Shown here one piece after another: positions 1 through 8,347 of a stretch of 64,000 nt of DNA (the stretch's first letter is position 1; each line of letters opens with the position of its first letter). The position numbers and the translations under genes were made by a program. The notes under the pieces are model-generated. The model was not told the origin of the DNA, ran no database searches, and worked only from the letters and a program-made list of their open reading frames with translations. Source of the DNA: SAR324 cluster bacterium (GTDB lineage Bacteria; SAR324; NAC60-12); assembly GCA_015231825.1 (NCBI GenBank), contig JADGAV010000001.1, positions 62,001-126,000 of the forward strand, read 5' to 3'.

Positions 1-414
1 CGGCTGCTTTTTATTTTTTCCGTAAACAGAAGATGAGGAGGCATAAACGAAGTTTGAGACACGGAACTGACGTGCGAGTTCCAGAATGTTCAAAAATCCT
101 TCGAGGTTACTTTTTTGGTAAGCAAAGGGGTTGCTGATGGAGTAGCGCACCCCGGCTTGAGCTGCGAGATTGCAGACCACTTCGATTTCATGGGATTTGA
201 AAACAGATTCCAGGCTTTTGAAATCAACCAGATCACAGGGATAAAAAAAGAAATTGTCATTTTTCAGCTCTTCCAGCCGATCTTTCTTCAGCTGGGGGTC
301 ATAGTAGTCATTGACGTTGTCGATTCCAATGACACGGTTTCCTTTTTTCAACAGCTGGAAGGAAGTATGGAAGCCGATGAACCCTGCTGATCCTGTAACA
401 AGATAGGTTTTCAT
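1..414 (-). CDS. NAD-dependent epimerase, UDP-glucuronate 4-epimerase-like (N-terminal part)
   Basis: Extended SDR sugar-nucleotide epimerase; the 138 codons seen run off the left edge of the window, so the C-terminus is missing. The protein starts MKTYLVTGSAGFIGFH, the glycine-rich NAD-binding loop, followed by an IDNVNDYYDPQLK stretch near residue 40 that is typical of the UDP-glucuronate 4-epimerase (CapI/Gae) branch, then NLAAQAGVRYS near residue 90 and the SSSVYG motif just before the edge, which carries the catalytic serine of this fold. The role would be interconversion of nucleotide sugars for surface polysaccharide. It is divergently oriented to the helicase gene at 695. The subfamily is inferred from the N-terminal half only; the dehydratase/epimerase family assignment is firm. 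Confidence 0.88.
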   Translation of the reverse strand, partial: MKTYLVTGSAGFIGFHTSFQLLKKGNRVIGIDNVNDYYDPQLKKDRLEELKNDNFFFYPCDLVDFKSLESVFKSHEIEVVCNLAAQAGVRYSISNPFAYQKSNLEGFLNILELARQFRVSNFVYASSSSVYGKNKKQP

Positions 415-471
415 AAGATATTTATGGGGGTGAAATTGAAGATTTATTGGGCACTGAATCTTTAAATGAAG

Positions 472-500
472 CCAGCCGATGTCGGACATTTTGCGGCTGG
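472..500. repeat. Inverted repeat in divergent intergenic region
   Basis: Perfect 7-bp arms CCAGCCG (472-478) and CGGCTGG (494-500) enclose a 15-nt interior that itself contains ATGT/ACAT. It lies between the epimerase (leftward) and helicase (rightward) genes, about 60 bp upstream of the epimerase start. No T-run follows on either strand, so a terminator is unlikely; an operator or a structured leader for the epimerase is possible. Confidence 0.35.
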
Positions 501-586
501 TCTACTAATATTCTAGGTTTGTTGGCAATTTTCAAACTTTTTAAAGGAACACCTGTTTCGAAAGATAAGAAAATCTCGATATTCCA

Positions 587-615
587 TTGAATCCCTGCTT
601 AGAACAAGATATATT
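587..615 (+). promoter_or_regulatory. Candidate sigma70-type promoter for the helicase gene
   Basis: TTGAAT (587-592), a 17-nt spacer and TATATT (610-615) match four and five of six consensus positions. It points toward the gene starting at 695. Sequence resemblance only. Confidence 0.35.
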
Positions 616-694
616 TGATACCTTTGATTTCTGAAAAATTCTAAAAATCTGTTCTCAAATGAAGGAACAGCGACTGCGATAATGATGACGAACG

Positions 695-3052
695 ATGGAT
701 TCTGACAATACGGCATTGAGCTCTGAAGAATTGGCGATTATTGAGGAAGAGACTGCAATTTTAGCAAAAACACAGGGGGCTTTGACGCTGCAGGTCCTTC
801 CTGAAGAACAAAAAAATTATCACGACGATATTCTCGAATTACGCGATTCTTTATCGGAATCGAGGACCGAAGATTTACCTGCAGTGGTCGCCCACATGGA
901 ACGCTTGGTACAATTGGCGAGACAGCAGGCAAAATCGACTGCAGACTTGCCGACCAATCATCTCAATCCTTATTTTGCCCATATTCGTCTGGAAGAAGAA
1001 AATCGAAAGCGTGATATTTTAATCGGTAATCAGCATTGCATGCTCGACCATATGATCTTTCCCATCATTGACTGGAAACATGCGCCTTTGAGCCAAATAT
1101 ATTATCGTTATCAAGAAGGGGATGAATACAGCGAAGAGTTTGGAGAGAAACAGATGGAAGGGATTCTCTCGATTCGGCGAACCATTTCTATTGAGAATGG
1201 AAGACTGAACCGCATTGATACGGGATCTTACAGCCTTATTCACACCGAAGAAGGGTGGCAGCGAAAGGAACGAAACCTGTCCCAGCTCCATGGAGGGAGC
1301 GGAACAGCGACCCGTCCCGTAAACATTGCGGGGAAAAAGGAAGGTGCCGGATTCAGAGCTCAGGCTATTCGCAAAGACAAATATTTACAGGAAATCTCTG
1401 CGCTTATAGATCGGGAACAATTTGAAATTATCACCCGTCCGGAAGCAGGCATCGTCGTGATACAGGGAGGAGCGGGCTCTGGAAAAACCACAGTTGCGCT
1501 GCACAGGCTTGCCTATTTGACGGCATTGAAACCCGAATACTACGTCCCTTCCCGAGTGATGTCGGTAGTTTTCAACAAAGCCCTGGCAAAGTACATTTCC
1601 AAGGTCCTGCCTGCCTTGGGAGCCGAGGCAACTCGCTCCTGGGTTTATCAGGATTGGACAGCCTCTTTGCGCCGACGGTATTTTCCAAAACTTCCCAATC
1701 GATATTCAGAACACACACCGGTTTCAGTAATTGAAGTCAAACGGCATCCTGCCATGCTGGAATTTCTTCAAAATGAAGTCCGCGCATGTGAAGACGATAT
1801 TTCACAGCGGCTTAAAAATGCTCTGACTGAAATCCCCGGTAAAGAAACTGCCCTGCTGGCATGGAAGATCCTGGCCCATAGACCTCTGGCGAGACGGATT
1901 CTTCAGTTTTCCCGCTGGAGCCTCGGTCAAGAGGAAATTCCAGAGCTTCCTTCCTGTCAGGACTACATCCTCAAGACGCGCATTCAACATCTTTTGGAAG
2001 AGATGTTTCCAGAAATACGGAGCGATCCTTCCAGCCTTGCCTGCAGTATTTGGGAAGAAGGTTTTATTCATAAGAATCAATTGGAAACGACTTTCTCCAG
2101 GTTGGCACCGGGCGCATTCACCCCGGCTCAATTCAAAGAGGTGCGAAATTGGTCTATTCAAAATTATGAAAAACGGCATTATTCTGAAACAATCGTTGAT
2201 GAAGGGTATCTTAATCCACCAGAAATGGAAGTTCCAAAACTGGATGAAGAAGACGATACCTTGCTCTTGCTGTTGTACCAATTGACGATGGGACCATTTC
2301 GAGGAAAGAAAAACAAAATAATTCAGTACCCTCATATCCTTATCGACGAAGCTCAGGATTTCAGCCCTGTGGAATTGAAACTTCTTTTAAACACCGCTCC
2401 CCAAAAACGTCGGAGCATCACTTTGGCAGGAGATTTTGACCAGCAAATTATGCTGGGGTCGCAGTTGGGTGGATGGTCTGAAATGTTTAGGTACCTCAAT
2501 TTGGAAGATGCCTCCATTTCTTCTTTAAAAATTGGATATCGTTCGACTCACGAAATAATAGAAGTTGCGAAAGCTGTGATTGGACCGATGAGTGTGAACC
2601 AGGAATGGAGTGCTGTGCGTCACGGTGGTCCGGTGGAACTGTTCAAATTTCAAAATCATGGGCATTTGATAAATTTTTTGGCAGAAACATTGATTGAAGT
2701 CAGTGTGAGGGAACCTGCCGCCAGTGTTGCTGTCCTGGCCCGCTACAGCGGTCAGGCGGATTTAGTTTATGAAGGTTTGATCAAAGCAGACGTGCCAAAA
2801 ATTCAACGTGTCCGAGATCAGGATTTTTCATTTTCCCCCGGCATTGAAATCAGTGATATATTTCAGGTCAAGGGTCTTGAATTCGACTACGTAATCCTGC
2901 TTGATGTAGACGAACAGACCTTCCCGGAAGACGAAAAAGCAAGAAACCTCCTCTATGTAGGCGTCACCCGGGCGGCCCATCAGTTGTGGGTAATGACCTG
3001 CCGGCAACCCTCCCCGCTTCTCCCGGTAGAATTGATGAAAGAAGGAAACTGA
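695..3052 (+). CDS. HelD-like superfamily 1 (UvrD/Rep-type) helicase
   Basis: A 785-residue SF1 ATPase. An N-terminal coiled-coil region (about 1-110) precedes an IIDWKHAPLSQIYY segment near 125, which matches the DWR-P signature of HelD proteins; the Walker A loop GGAGSGKTT is at about 258-266, Walker B ILIDEAQDFSP near 548, and the C-terminal motifs FQVKGLEFDYV and LLYVGVTRAAHQL near 730-765. Length and order match HelD, which in Bacillus and mycobacteria binds RNA polymerase and recycles stalled enzyme, rather than UvrD or Rep, which lack this N-terminal region. It may act on RNA polymerase or on nucleic acid directly; the sequence does not settle which. It stands alone, with a candidate promoter at 587-615. 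Confidence 0.85.
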   Translation: MDSDNTALSSEELAIIEEETAILAKTQGALTLQVLPEEQKNYHDDILELRDSLSESRTEDLPAVVAHMERLVQLARQQAKSTADLPTNHLNPYFAHIRLEEENRKRDILIGNQHCMLDHMIFPIIDWKHAPLSQIYYRYQEGDEYSEEFGEKQMEGILSIRRTISIENGRLNRIDTGSYSLIHTEEGWQRKERNLSQLHGGSGTATRPVNIAGKKEGAGFRAQAIRKDKYLQEISALIDREQFEIITRPEAGIVVIQGGAGSGKTTVALHRLAYLTALKPEYYVPSRVMSVVFNKALAKYISKVLPALGAEATRSWVYQDWTASLRRRYFPKLPNRYSEHTPVSVIEVKRHPAMLEFLQNEVRACEDDISQRLKNALTEIPGKETALLAWKILAHRPLARRILQFSRWSLGQEEIPELPSCQDYILKTRIQHLLEEMFPEIRSDPSSLACSIWEEGFIHKNQLETTFSRLAPGAFTPAQFKEVRNWSIQNYEKRHYSETIVDEGYLNPPEMEVPKLDEEDDTLLLLLYQLTMGPFRGKKNKIIQYPHILIDEAQDFSPVELKLLLNTAPQKRRSITLAGDFDQQIMLGSQLGGWSEMFRYLNLEDASISSLKIGYRSTHEIIEVAKAVIGPMSVNQEWSAVRHGGPVELFKFQNHGHLINFLAETLIEVSVREPAASVAVLARYSGQADLVYEGLIKADVPKIQRVRDQDFSFSPGIEISDIFQVKGLEFDYVILLDVDEQTFPEDEKARNLLYVGVTRAAHQLWVMTCRQPSPLLPVELMKEGN

Positions 3053-3181
3053 TTGAGAATCAGGAGGATTGAGTATCGACATTGATTAAATACTTTGCTA
3101 ATAGATTAAAAGGTACCGTAGCGATAGTACACGGAATCCGGCGCAATTGGGCAATCAGCATTTCCTACAAAGGAATATTTC

Positions 3182-3973
3182 ATGATTAAAGTCAGTTTTA
3201 TGGGAGTCGGATCCGCCTTTTCCAGGAAAAATTCAACCAGCAGTATCCTGGTGGAATCCGGAAGTATTAAAATGCTTGTGGATTGCGGAACACCAGTGAT
3301 CAAATCCATTCAGGATTTTGGCCTTTCCTTCAAAGACATCACTCATATTTTTGTCACTCACCTTCATGCCGACCATATTGGAGGGCTGGAATTTTTGGCG
3401 CTCGAATGCCGATTTCATTTGAAACACCGGCCTAAAATCGTCAGTACGGCGAGCCTTCTAAAACGGCTTTGGAATTTTTCTCTAAAAGGTGGATTGGAAT
3501 ATGTAGAAGCTACCTTCGGCGATGCCACCCCGCAAACTTTGAATGACTATTTTGAATGCGTGTCCATTCAAGCTGAAGAATGGTTTAGAATTAGCACTGA
3601 AGATCCGATTCAGTTGTTTGCCCATGCCAGCGACCACGTTTTGGGAATGGAATCGTATAGCCTTGAATTTTCTGAAGATCCGCATATTAAAGAAAAGACG
3701 ATTTTGTTCACTGGGGACACCCGACTCGATCCAAAGCTGCTTGAGCACGCCAGGGACAATTGCCAGCATGTCCTGCACGATTGCCAATTATTTGACAGCG
3801 GTGAAAACAACAAGTTCGGAGTTCATACCTCCTATCAACAGCTTCTCAAACTTCCCCCTGAAATACGCCAGTGCCTCTGGCTGTATCACTACGGAGACAC
3901 ACCCTTGCCCGATGCAAAAAACGACGGCTTTCTCGGGTTCATTGAGCATCACCAATCCTTCACCACAAGCTGA
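3182..3973 (+). CDS. Metallo-beta-lactamase-fold hydrolase, RNase Z-like
   Basis: 263-residue MBL-fold hydrolase. The metal-binding HLHADH motif is at residues 60-65, a further ligand Asp sits in FTGDTRL near 180, and late histidines occur in LHDCQLF and LYHYGD. The opening strand MIKVSFMGVGSAFS resembles RNase Z and other ElaC-branch proteins. The long exosite typical of tRNA-processing RNase Z is not evident, so the substrate could be RNA, a nucleotide or a small ester. An AAGGA ribosome site lies 8 nt before the ATG. It follows the helicase gene by 129 bp on the same strand and may be cotranscribed. Confidence 0.8.
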   Translation: MIKVSFMGVGSAFSRKNSTSSILVESGSIKMLVDCGTPVIKSIQDFGLSFKDITHIFVTHLHADHIGGLEFLALECRFHLKHRPKIVSTASLLKRLWNFSLKGGLEYVEATFGDATPQTLNDYFECVSIQAEEWFRISTEDPIQLFAHASDHVLGMESYSLEFSEDPHIKEKTILFTGDTRLDPKLLEHARDNCQHVLHDCQLFDSGENNKFGVHTSYQQLLKLPPEIRQCLWLYHYGDTPLPDAKNDGFLGFIEHHQSFTTS

Positions 3974-4232
3974 AACGATCTGTTCGTCAGCACTTCTTAC
4001 CGAGTTGAAAAACTGGGATTTCAGTTCCGACATCATTAAAATCTGAAAAACTTACCAATTTTTGAATATCAGCTCCTTGTCCTGCGATTCCTGCCTCTTT
4101 TTTCCTGGAATGATGAATTGACGGTCGAATTCAAGACTAAGAATTCGGGGATGCATGAGGATTGCATGGCATTCTGAGTCAAGATCATGCCGTTTTCGCT
4201 TACCGAATCACTTCAGACTGCCAATTTGTTGC

Positions 4233-5294
4233 ATGCGACGATTTGTTGTTCCTCCCCTGTTCTGCCTGATGACACTCCTTGTTTTGTCTGCGGTCAGGTT
4301 TGATGCACAGGCCCAAATCATTTTTCAGCTCGCTCCTGATCCCCCCATCAGGCCCTGGTTGCTATTGTCTTCCGGGGAAGAGTACGTTCCGGAGTCCCCG
4401 GTGATCAGCTCAATAGACCCTTCTTTGGAAACACCTTCTCTTTCTGAAAAAAGCCAGACTTTAAACCTCAATTTAGGGATCCTGCAATTTTCAAAAAAGA
4501 AAACCAGTGTGACCTATCGAAAGAGTGAAACTTTGGCTAAGACGATTTTGAGTGATTCAAATGAAACGCTTCAGATCAGCAGAGGAGATCTGCCGGCCAG
4601 TTTGTTTCAGGAGGGGGGCACGCTCAGTCTGGGAATTCCCCTGGGAGAAAACACTTTTCATTTTCAGGGGGGAGCAAGCATGACTACTGACAAAAAAGAC
4701 ATCAGCAATGAAGACTATAATTCTTCCAATGCCGTTTTTTTTCGTATCGATCCGAAAGCCAAAACATCCTGGACAGTGGGCTTTTTTCAGCGCACCTTTC
4801 TTGGTGATATTAGCCCGGTATATCCGCTTGCGGAAGTTGCTTTTGATGATTCCGATTACAATATGGCCATGGGAGCGATTCATTTCCCTGAATATCCGGA
4901 CCTCATCGTGGTGCCGTTTTTCCGTTTGACGATCAAAACTAAAATGGAACTGGCTCTTGATCTTGTCTTTCCTGTACGCGCATCACTCTATACAGTTTTC
5001 CTGGATGACTGGTCATTGGAACTGAGTCTGGAACAAAGAAACGAATATTTTCGTCTCAGCCGGAAAATACCCTGGGACAGCACCATTCTGCAGCGGACTC
5101 ATCTTGTCACTAAAATGGAAGTTGCCTATCATCTCTTTGGGATCTTTTTGCTAAAAGCGGGCATTGGAAATTTTTCATCGAGAAAGAACGCTTTTCTCGA
5201 TGAAGATTTAGATCAAATGGCAGCGTTTTCTCTTGAAACCAAACCTCAGGTGAATGGTCATATTTCGTTGGCAACCCGTTTTCAGTTTGAATAA
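4233..5294 (+). CDS. Predicted exported outer-membrane beta-barrel protein
   Basis: Unrecognised 353-residue protein. I prefer the ATG at 4233 over one at 4155 because it starts a classical signal peptide (MRRF, a hydrophobic stretch, then cleavage near RFDAQAQ); the upstream 26 codons look non-coding. The mature part has many alternating amphipathic strands with aromatic residues, for example around ASLYTVFLDDWSLELSLEQ, and ends ATRFQFE, all consistent with a porin-like barrel. It resembles barrel families of unknown function. The last 13 bp overlap the 3' end of the convergent gene at 5282-6997. No ribosome site is clear. Function unknown. Confidence 0.6.
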   Translation: MRRFVVPPLFCLMTLLVLSAVRFDAQAQIIFQLAPDPPIRPWLLLSSGEEYVPESPVISSIDPSLETPSLSEKSQTLNLNLGILQFSKKKTSVTYRKSETLAKTILSDSNETLQISRGDLPASLFQEGGTLSLGIPLGENTFHFQGGASMTTDKKDISNEDYNSSNAVFFRIDPKAKTSWTVGFFQRTFLGDISPVYPLAEVAFDDSDYNMAMGAIHFPEYPDLIVVPFFRLTIKTKMELALDLVFPVRASLYTVFLDDWSLELSLEQRNEYFRLSRKIPWDSTILQRTHLVTKMEVAYHLFGIFLLKAGIGNFSSRKNAFLDEDLDQMAAFSLETKPQVNGHISLATRFQFE

Positions 5295-6997
5295 AACCCG
5301 TTTTCATCTTTGAGCAAAGATGGGATGGTTCTGACTAAATAGTCTTTGAGAGGGTCTGATAAATCCGCAGAGTATTTGTTGCGGGCTACAATCAGAAAAA
5401 GCAAAATGAGCCCCCTCCATTGCCAGAGTTGAGGGTCAGTCAATTTATAAAAAGGGTCATTTCCTGCGTAAATAACTGCTGAATCAGAAGCCAGATGAGT
5501 GCCTTTGAGCAAGACTTTGAAATAACTGGTGGGACGGGTTTGTATCCAGCGAGGTTTAGGAAGGTTGTAGTCAAAATATGTTTTACCGAACTGGATAATA
5601 AATGGCCGCCCTTTCTCGATTCTGGAATTCTCGCTATGCGTTCTTTTTTGAGTTTTCAGAGTCATTGGGAAAGGCAGTTGGCTTTTCAGCATCACGATCC
5701 ATTCCCGATCCCGCGTTTGGGATTCTTTCTGATGCCACTCACCTTCACTCCAGGAATAAACCCCAATCTCTTCTTTCTGAATGCTGAAAGGATTAGCATG
5801 GGCTGTTTTTTCCAGCAATTGCGTCGCAAATCCATTGAACTCTTCTAGAATTTCAGGATGAGGAGCAAAAAAATTTTCGAAAAAATCGTGTTTGTCAGAA
5901 ATATATTCTTCCATTTTTGGAAGAAAATAGGGGGCACTGCATTCGCTCACCAGTTCCGTTTGGTTGGCCAGATACAACAATTCCTTCAGATATTTTAAAC
6001 ACAGCTGTTCAAACGGAGATCTTTTCAAAATTTCTGCTGGTGCTGGTGCAGAAGCAGGAGAACGATCATTCTTTGATTCCCGTGCCAAAGGAGGAGCAAT
6101 GGGAACGTTTTCTATCGCTCTCAATTTTTGAATGACAATGGATCTGGAGTCCAGTGGATTTGATTCTTGAATCAGAGTCTGTTCTTCGTCGCTGATTAGG
6201 TCCTGCAGTAAAGGGGAGTGCGATTCTTCCTGAACATTCACTTTCAGAGAAAGTTGCCGGTTCATTAGCTGAATCAAATACTCCATTGTTCTAAAATTGA
6301 CGTTAGTCAGACGAACCGTTAAATCTGTGCTGGAAGCAACTTCAATTTGATCCAGTATCTGATGCAGCCATTTCAGCAGATCGAAATCTTCGGCTTCCCT
6401 TAGAAGATGGCCTAGAAAATATCGATTCTTTAAAATAAGGTAGGTCCGGTATTCCGGAGAGAAGAGCAAATCCAGCCGGTTTTTTTGAAAAAGTTTTGTG
6501 ACACTCAAGTCAAATTCATTTTGTTTTAAAAATTCTTTGAAGATCTGATTGAAGGTCTCGTTGTGAGGCAAAGGATCAATCGGGTAGGAAAGAACTTGTG
6601 ACAGGTGGTTTCTTAAATTTGTTGCATAAGCATGAAGGGCCTCTCCTTCCATCGGCGTTGCCGTTAAATTTTCTAAACCCGGAATCACACGCAAGGAATG
6701 CAGGCCTTTTTTGAGGGCGCCCTGCACTGCTTTTTGACTCTCTTGAGAAAAATCATAGTTTGCAATTAACTTCAGGAGACTGGGGCCGTCATAGAGCTGA
6801 AGTGCATGGACTAGAGCTTTCTGCGCTGAAGTTTCTCGGAGTGAAGAGAATGGCAGGGTCGATTGTTCTTTTAAAAACTGTTCAATGCTAGCATCTAACC
6901 TTTGTCTGAATTGTTCGACAAATGGTGAAGAGGATTTTTTGAGGGTGTCTTGAAGAACCCGGATATGTTCTATCCAGGAAATTTGCCTTACCGTCAC
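5282..6997 (-). CDS. Hypothetical protein (571 aa), downstream partner of MoxR
   Basis: I do not recognise this protein. It is 571 residues, soluble, largely helical and charged in the first 300 residues, with a low-complexity proline/alanine linker near 305-325 and a more beta-like C-terminus containing paired W and F residues (near 410-500). The GTG at 6997 is the first usable start; there is no good ribosome site and no nearby ATG in frame. It lies 143 bp downstream of moxR on the same strand, where MoxR operons usually carry DUF58 or VWA partners; this may be a MoxR client or adaptor. Its 3' end overlaps the convergent barrel gene by 13 bp. Confidence 0.6.
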   Translation of the reverse strand: MTVRQISWIEHIRVLQDTLKKSSSPFVEQFRQRLDASIEQFLKEQSTLPFSSLRETSAQKALVHALQLYDGPSLLKLIANYDFSQESQKAVQGALKKGLHSLRVIPGLENLTATPMEGEALHAYATNLRNHLSQVLSYPIDPLPHNETFNQIFKEFLKQNEFDLSVTKLFQKNRLDLLFSPEYRTYLILKNRYFLGHLLREAEDFDLLKWLHQILDQIEVASSTDLTVRLTNVNFRTMEYLIQLMNRQLSLKVNVQEESHSPLLQDLISDEEQTLIQESNPLDSRSIVIQKLRAIENVPIAPPLARESKNDRSPASAPAPAEILKRSPFEQLCLKYLKELLYLANQTELVSECSAPYFLPKMEEYISDKHDFFENFFAPHPEILEEFNGFATQLLEKTAHANPFSIQKEEIGVYSWSEGEWHQKESQTRDREWIVMLKSQLPFPMTLKTQKRTHSENSRIEKGRPFIIQFGKTYFDYNLPKPRWIQTRPTSYFKVLLKGTHLASDSAVIYAGNDPFYKLTDPQLWQWRGLILLFLIVARNKYSADLSDPLKDYLVRTIPSLLKDENGFYSN

Positions 6998-7140
6998 ATC
7001 GTTGCCAAGCTGTAATGATCAATCAGGTCACTGTTTAAGTGAGGAGAAAGTCTCTTTTGAAATGCAGCAAACGATCTGCTGACTCCAAAAACTGGAAATT
7101 CGTTCACTTGCATGGATGAAAGTCTGCTGTGAATGAACAT

Positions 7141-8166
7141 TCAATCTGAAAATGAAAAGGAATGTTTTTCCATTAAATTTTGTATTATGCGATCACTGTT
7201 CCAAGTTTCCGCCTCTCCAACAAAATTTATGATGATTCTATGCCTCAATACCGGCAGCAAGACGGATTGAATGTCTTCCGAAGAAACAACATTGTGTCCG
7301 GAAAGCAGGGCTTTGGCCTTGGATGCGAGGACGATGGATTGAGATGCACGCACCCCGGCCCCCCACTCAACAAAACGTTTTACATCATCATCTTCGCTTT
7401 CCTGAGGACGGGTTGCCCGGACAAATTTAACGATCCATTGGACAAGATGGCGTGGAATCGGGAGATCATGCACCAGTCTTTGAAATTGGATCAAATCATC
7501 ATGACCGAGCAATGATTGAGTGGCATTTCCATTATCCAATGGAGCAAGACTGGCGATTTCAATTTCCTGTTCGAGGGAAGGATAGTCAATGAAAATGTTG
7601 AATAAAAAGCGGTCCAGCTGCGCTTCAGGTAAAAGATAGGTCCCCTCTGAATCAATCGGATTTTGTGTTGCAAAAACTATAAATGGGGCCTGCAGGGAAT
7701 GTGTTGTTCCCACAACAGTAATTTCTTTTTCCTGCATTGCCTGCAAAAGCGCGGCCTGCGTCCTTGGGGATGTTCTATTGATTTCATCAGCCAGCAGCAG
7801 GTTTGTAAAGACGGGCCCTCTGACAAATCGAAATTTCCTTTCAAGCCCATGAACCGCATCATCGAGAATCTCTACTCCAATAATATCGGACGGCATCAAA
7901 TCAGGTGTGCATTGAATCCGATTGAAATCGAGGTGAAACAATGAGGCGACTGTTTTGACGAGCAGCGTTTTTGCCAGGCCTGGTACTCCTGTGATGAGCA
8001 CATGCCCGTTGCAAAAAAGTGAAATGATCATTAAATCAAGAATCTCTTCCTGGCCGATAATAATTTTCCCAATTTCATTTTTGAAGCGCTGAGGAAAAGC
8101 GATAATTCTTTCGTGGATTTGCTCGATGGTCTGTTTTGAAGCTCCCGACTGTGGGTCATGAGTCAT
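7141..8166 (-). CDS. MoxR-family AAA+ ATPase
   Basis: 341-residue MoxR ATPase, a chaperone-like enzyme that activates or inserts cofactors into partner proteins. Walker A GVPGLAKT is at residues 60-67, Walker B LLLADEINRTSP near 125, sensor 1 FATQNPID near 163, and PEAQLDRFLF with the arginine finger follows. The C-terminal lid is present and the length is normal. The family normally sits beside a DUF58 protein and VWA proteins; here none is adjacent and the downstream gene (5282-6997) is unrecognised. A second, CoxD-like MoxR protein is encoded at 42931. The start ATG at 8166 has no strong ribosome site. Confidence 0.9.
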   Translation of the reverse strand: MTHDPQSGASKQTIEQIHERIIAFPQRFKNEIGKIIIGQEEILDLMIISLFCNGHVLITGVPGLAKTLLVKTVASLFHLDFNRIQCTPDLMPSDIIGVEILDDAVHGLERKFRFVRGPVFTNLLLADEINRTSPRTQAALLQAMQEKEITVVGTTHSLQAPFIVFATQNPIDSEGTYLLPEAQLDRFLFNIFIDYPSLEQEIEIASLAPLDNGNATQSLLGHDDLIQFQRLVHDLPIPRHLVQWIVKFVRATRPQESEDDDVKRFVEWGAGVRASQSIVLASKAKALLSGHNVVSSEDIQSVLLPVLRHRIIINFVGEAETWNSDRIIQNLMEKHSFSFSD

Positions 8167-8347
8167 TTCGAAATTCGTTGAAAAGGTCTAAACGATAAAG
8201 GAATCGGATAGAATTTGACTCCTTTTTTGTAGTCAATTATAGTTGTTTTCGGGAAAAAAATGCAGTCTTCAGGAAAGCAGGCTGTATTGAGCCTGAAAAA
8301 CTATTGAACTTTTCTTTTTTTGTCAACCGAGAAAATATCGCTCCCCC

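Noticed and set aside
1802..2335. 177-codon minus-strand frame inside the helicase gene
   Set aside because: Antisense to a strongly supported coding sequence with clear helicase motifs; no ribosome site or recognisable protein.
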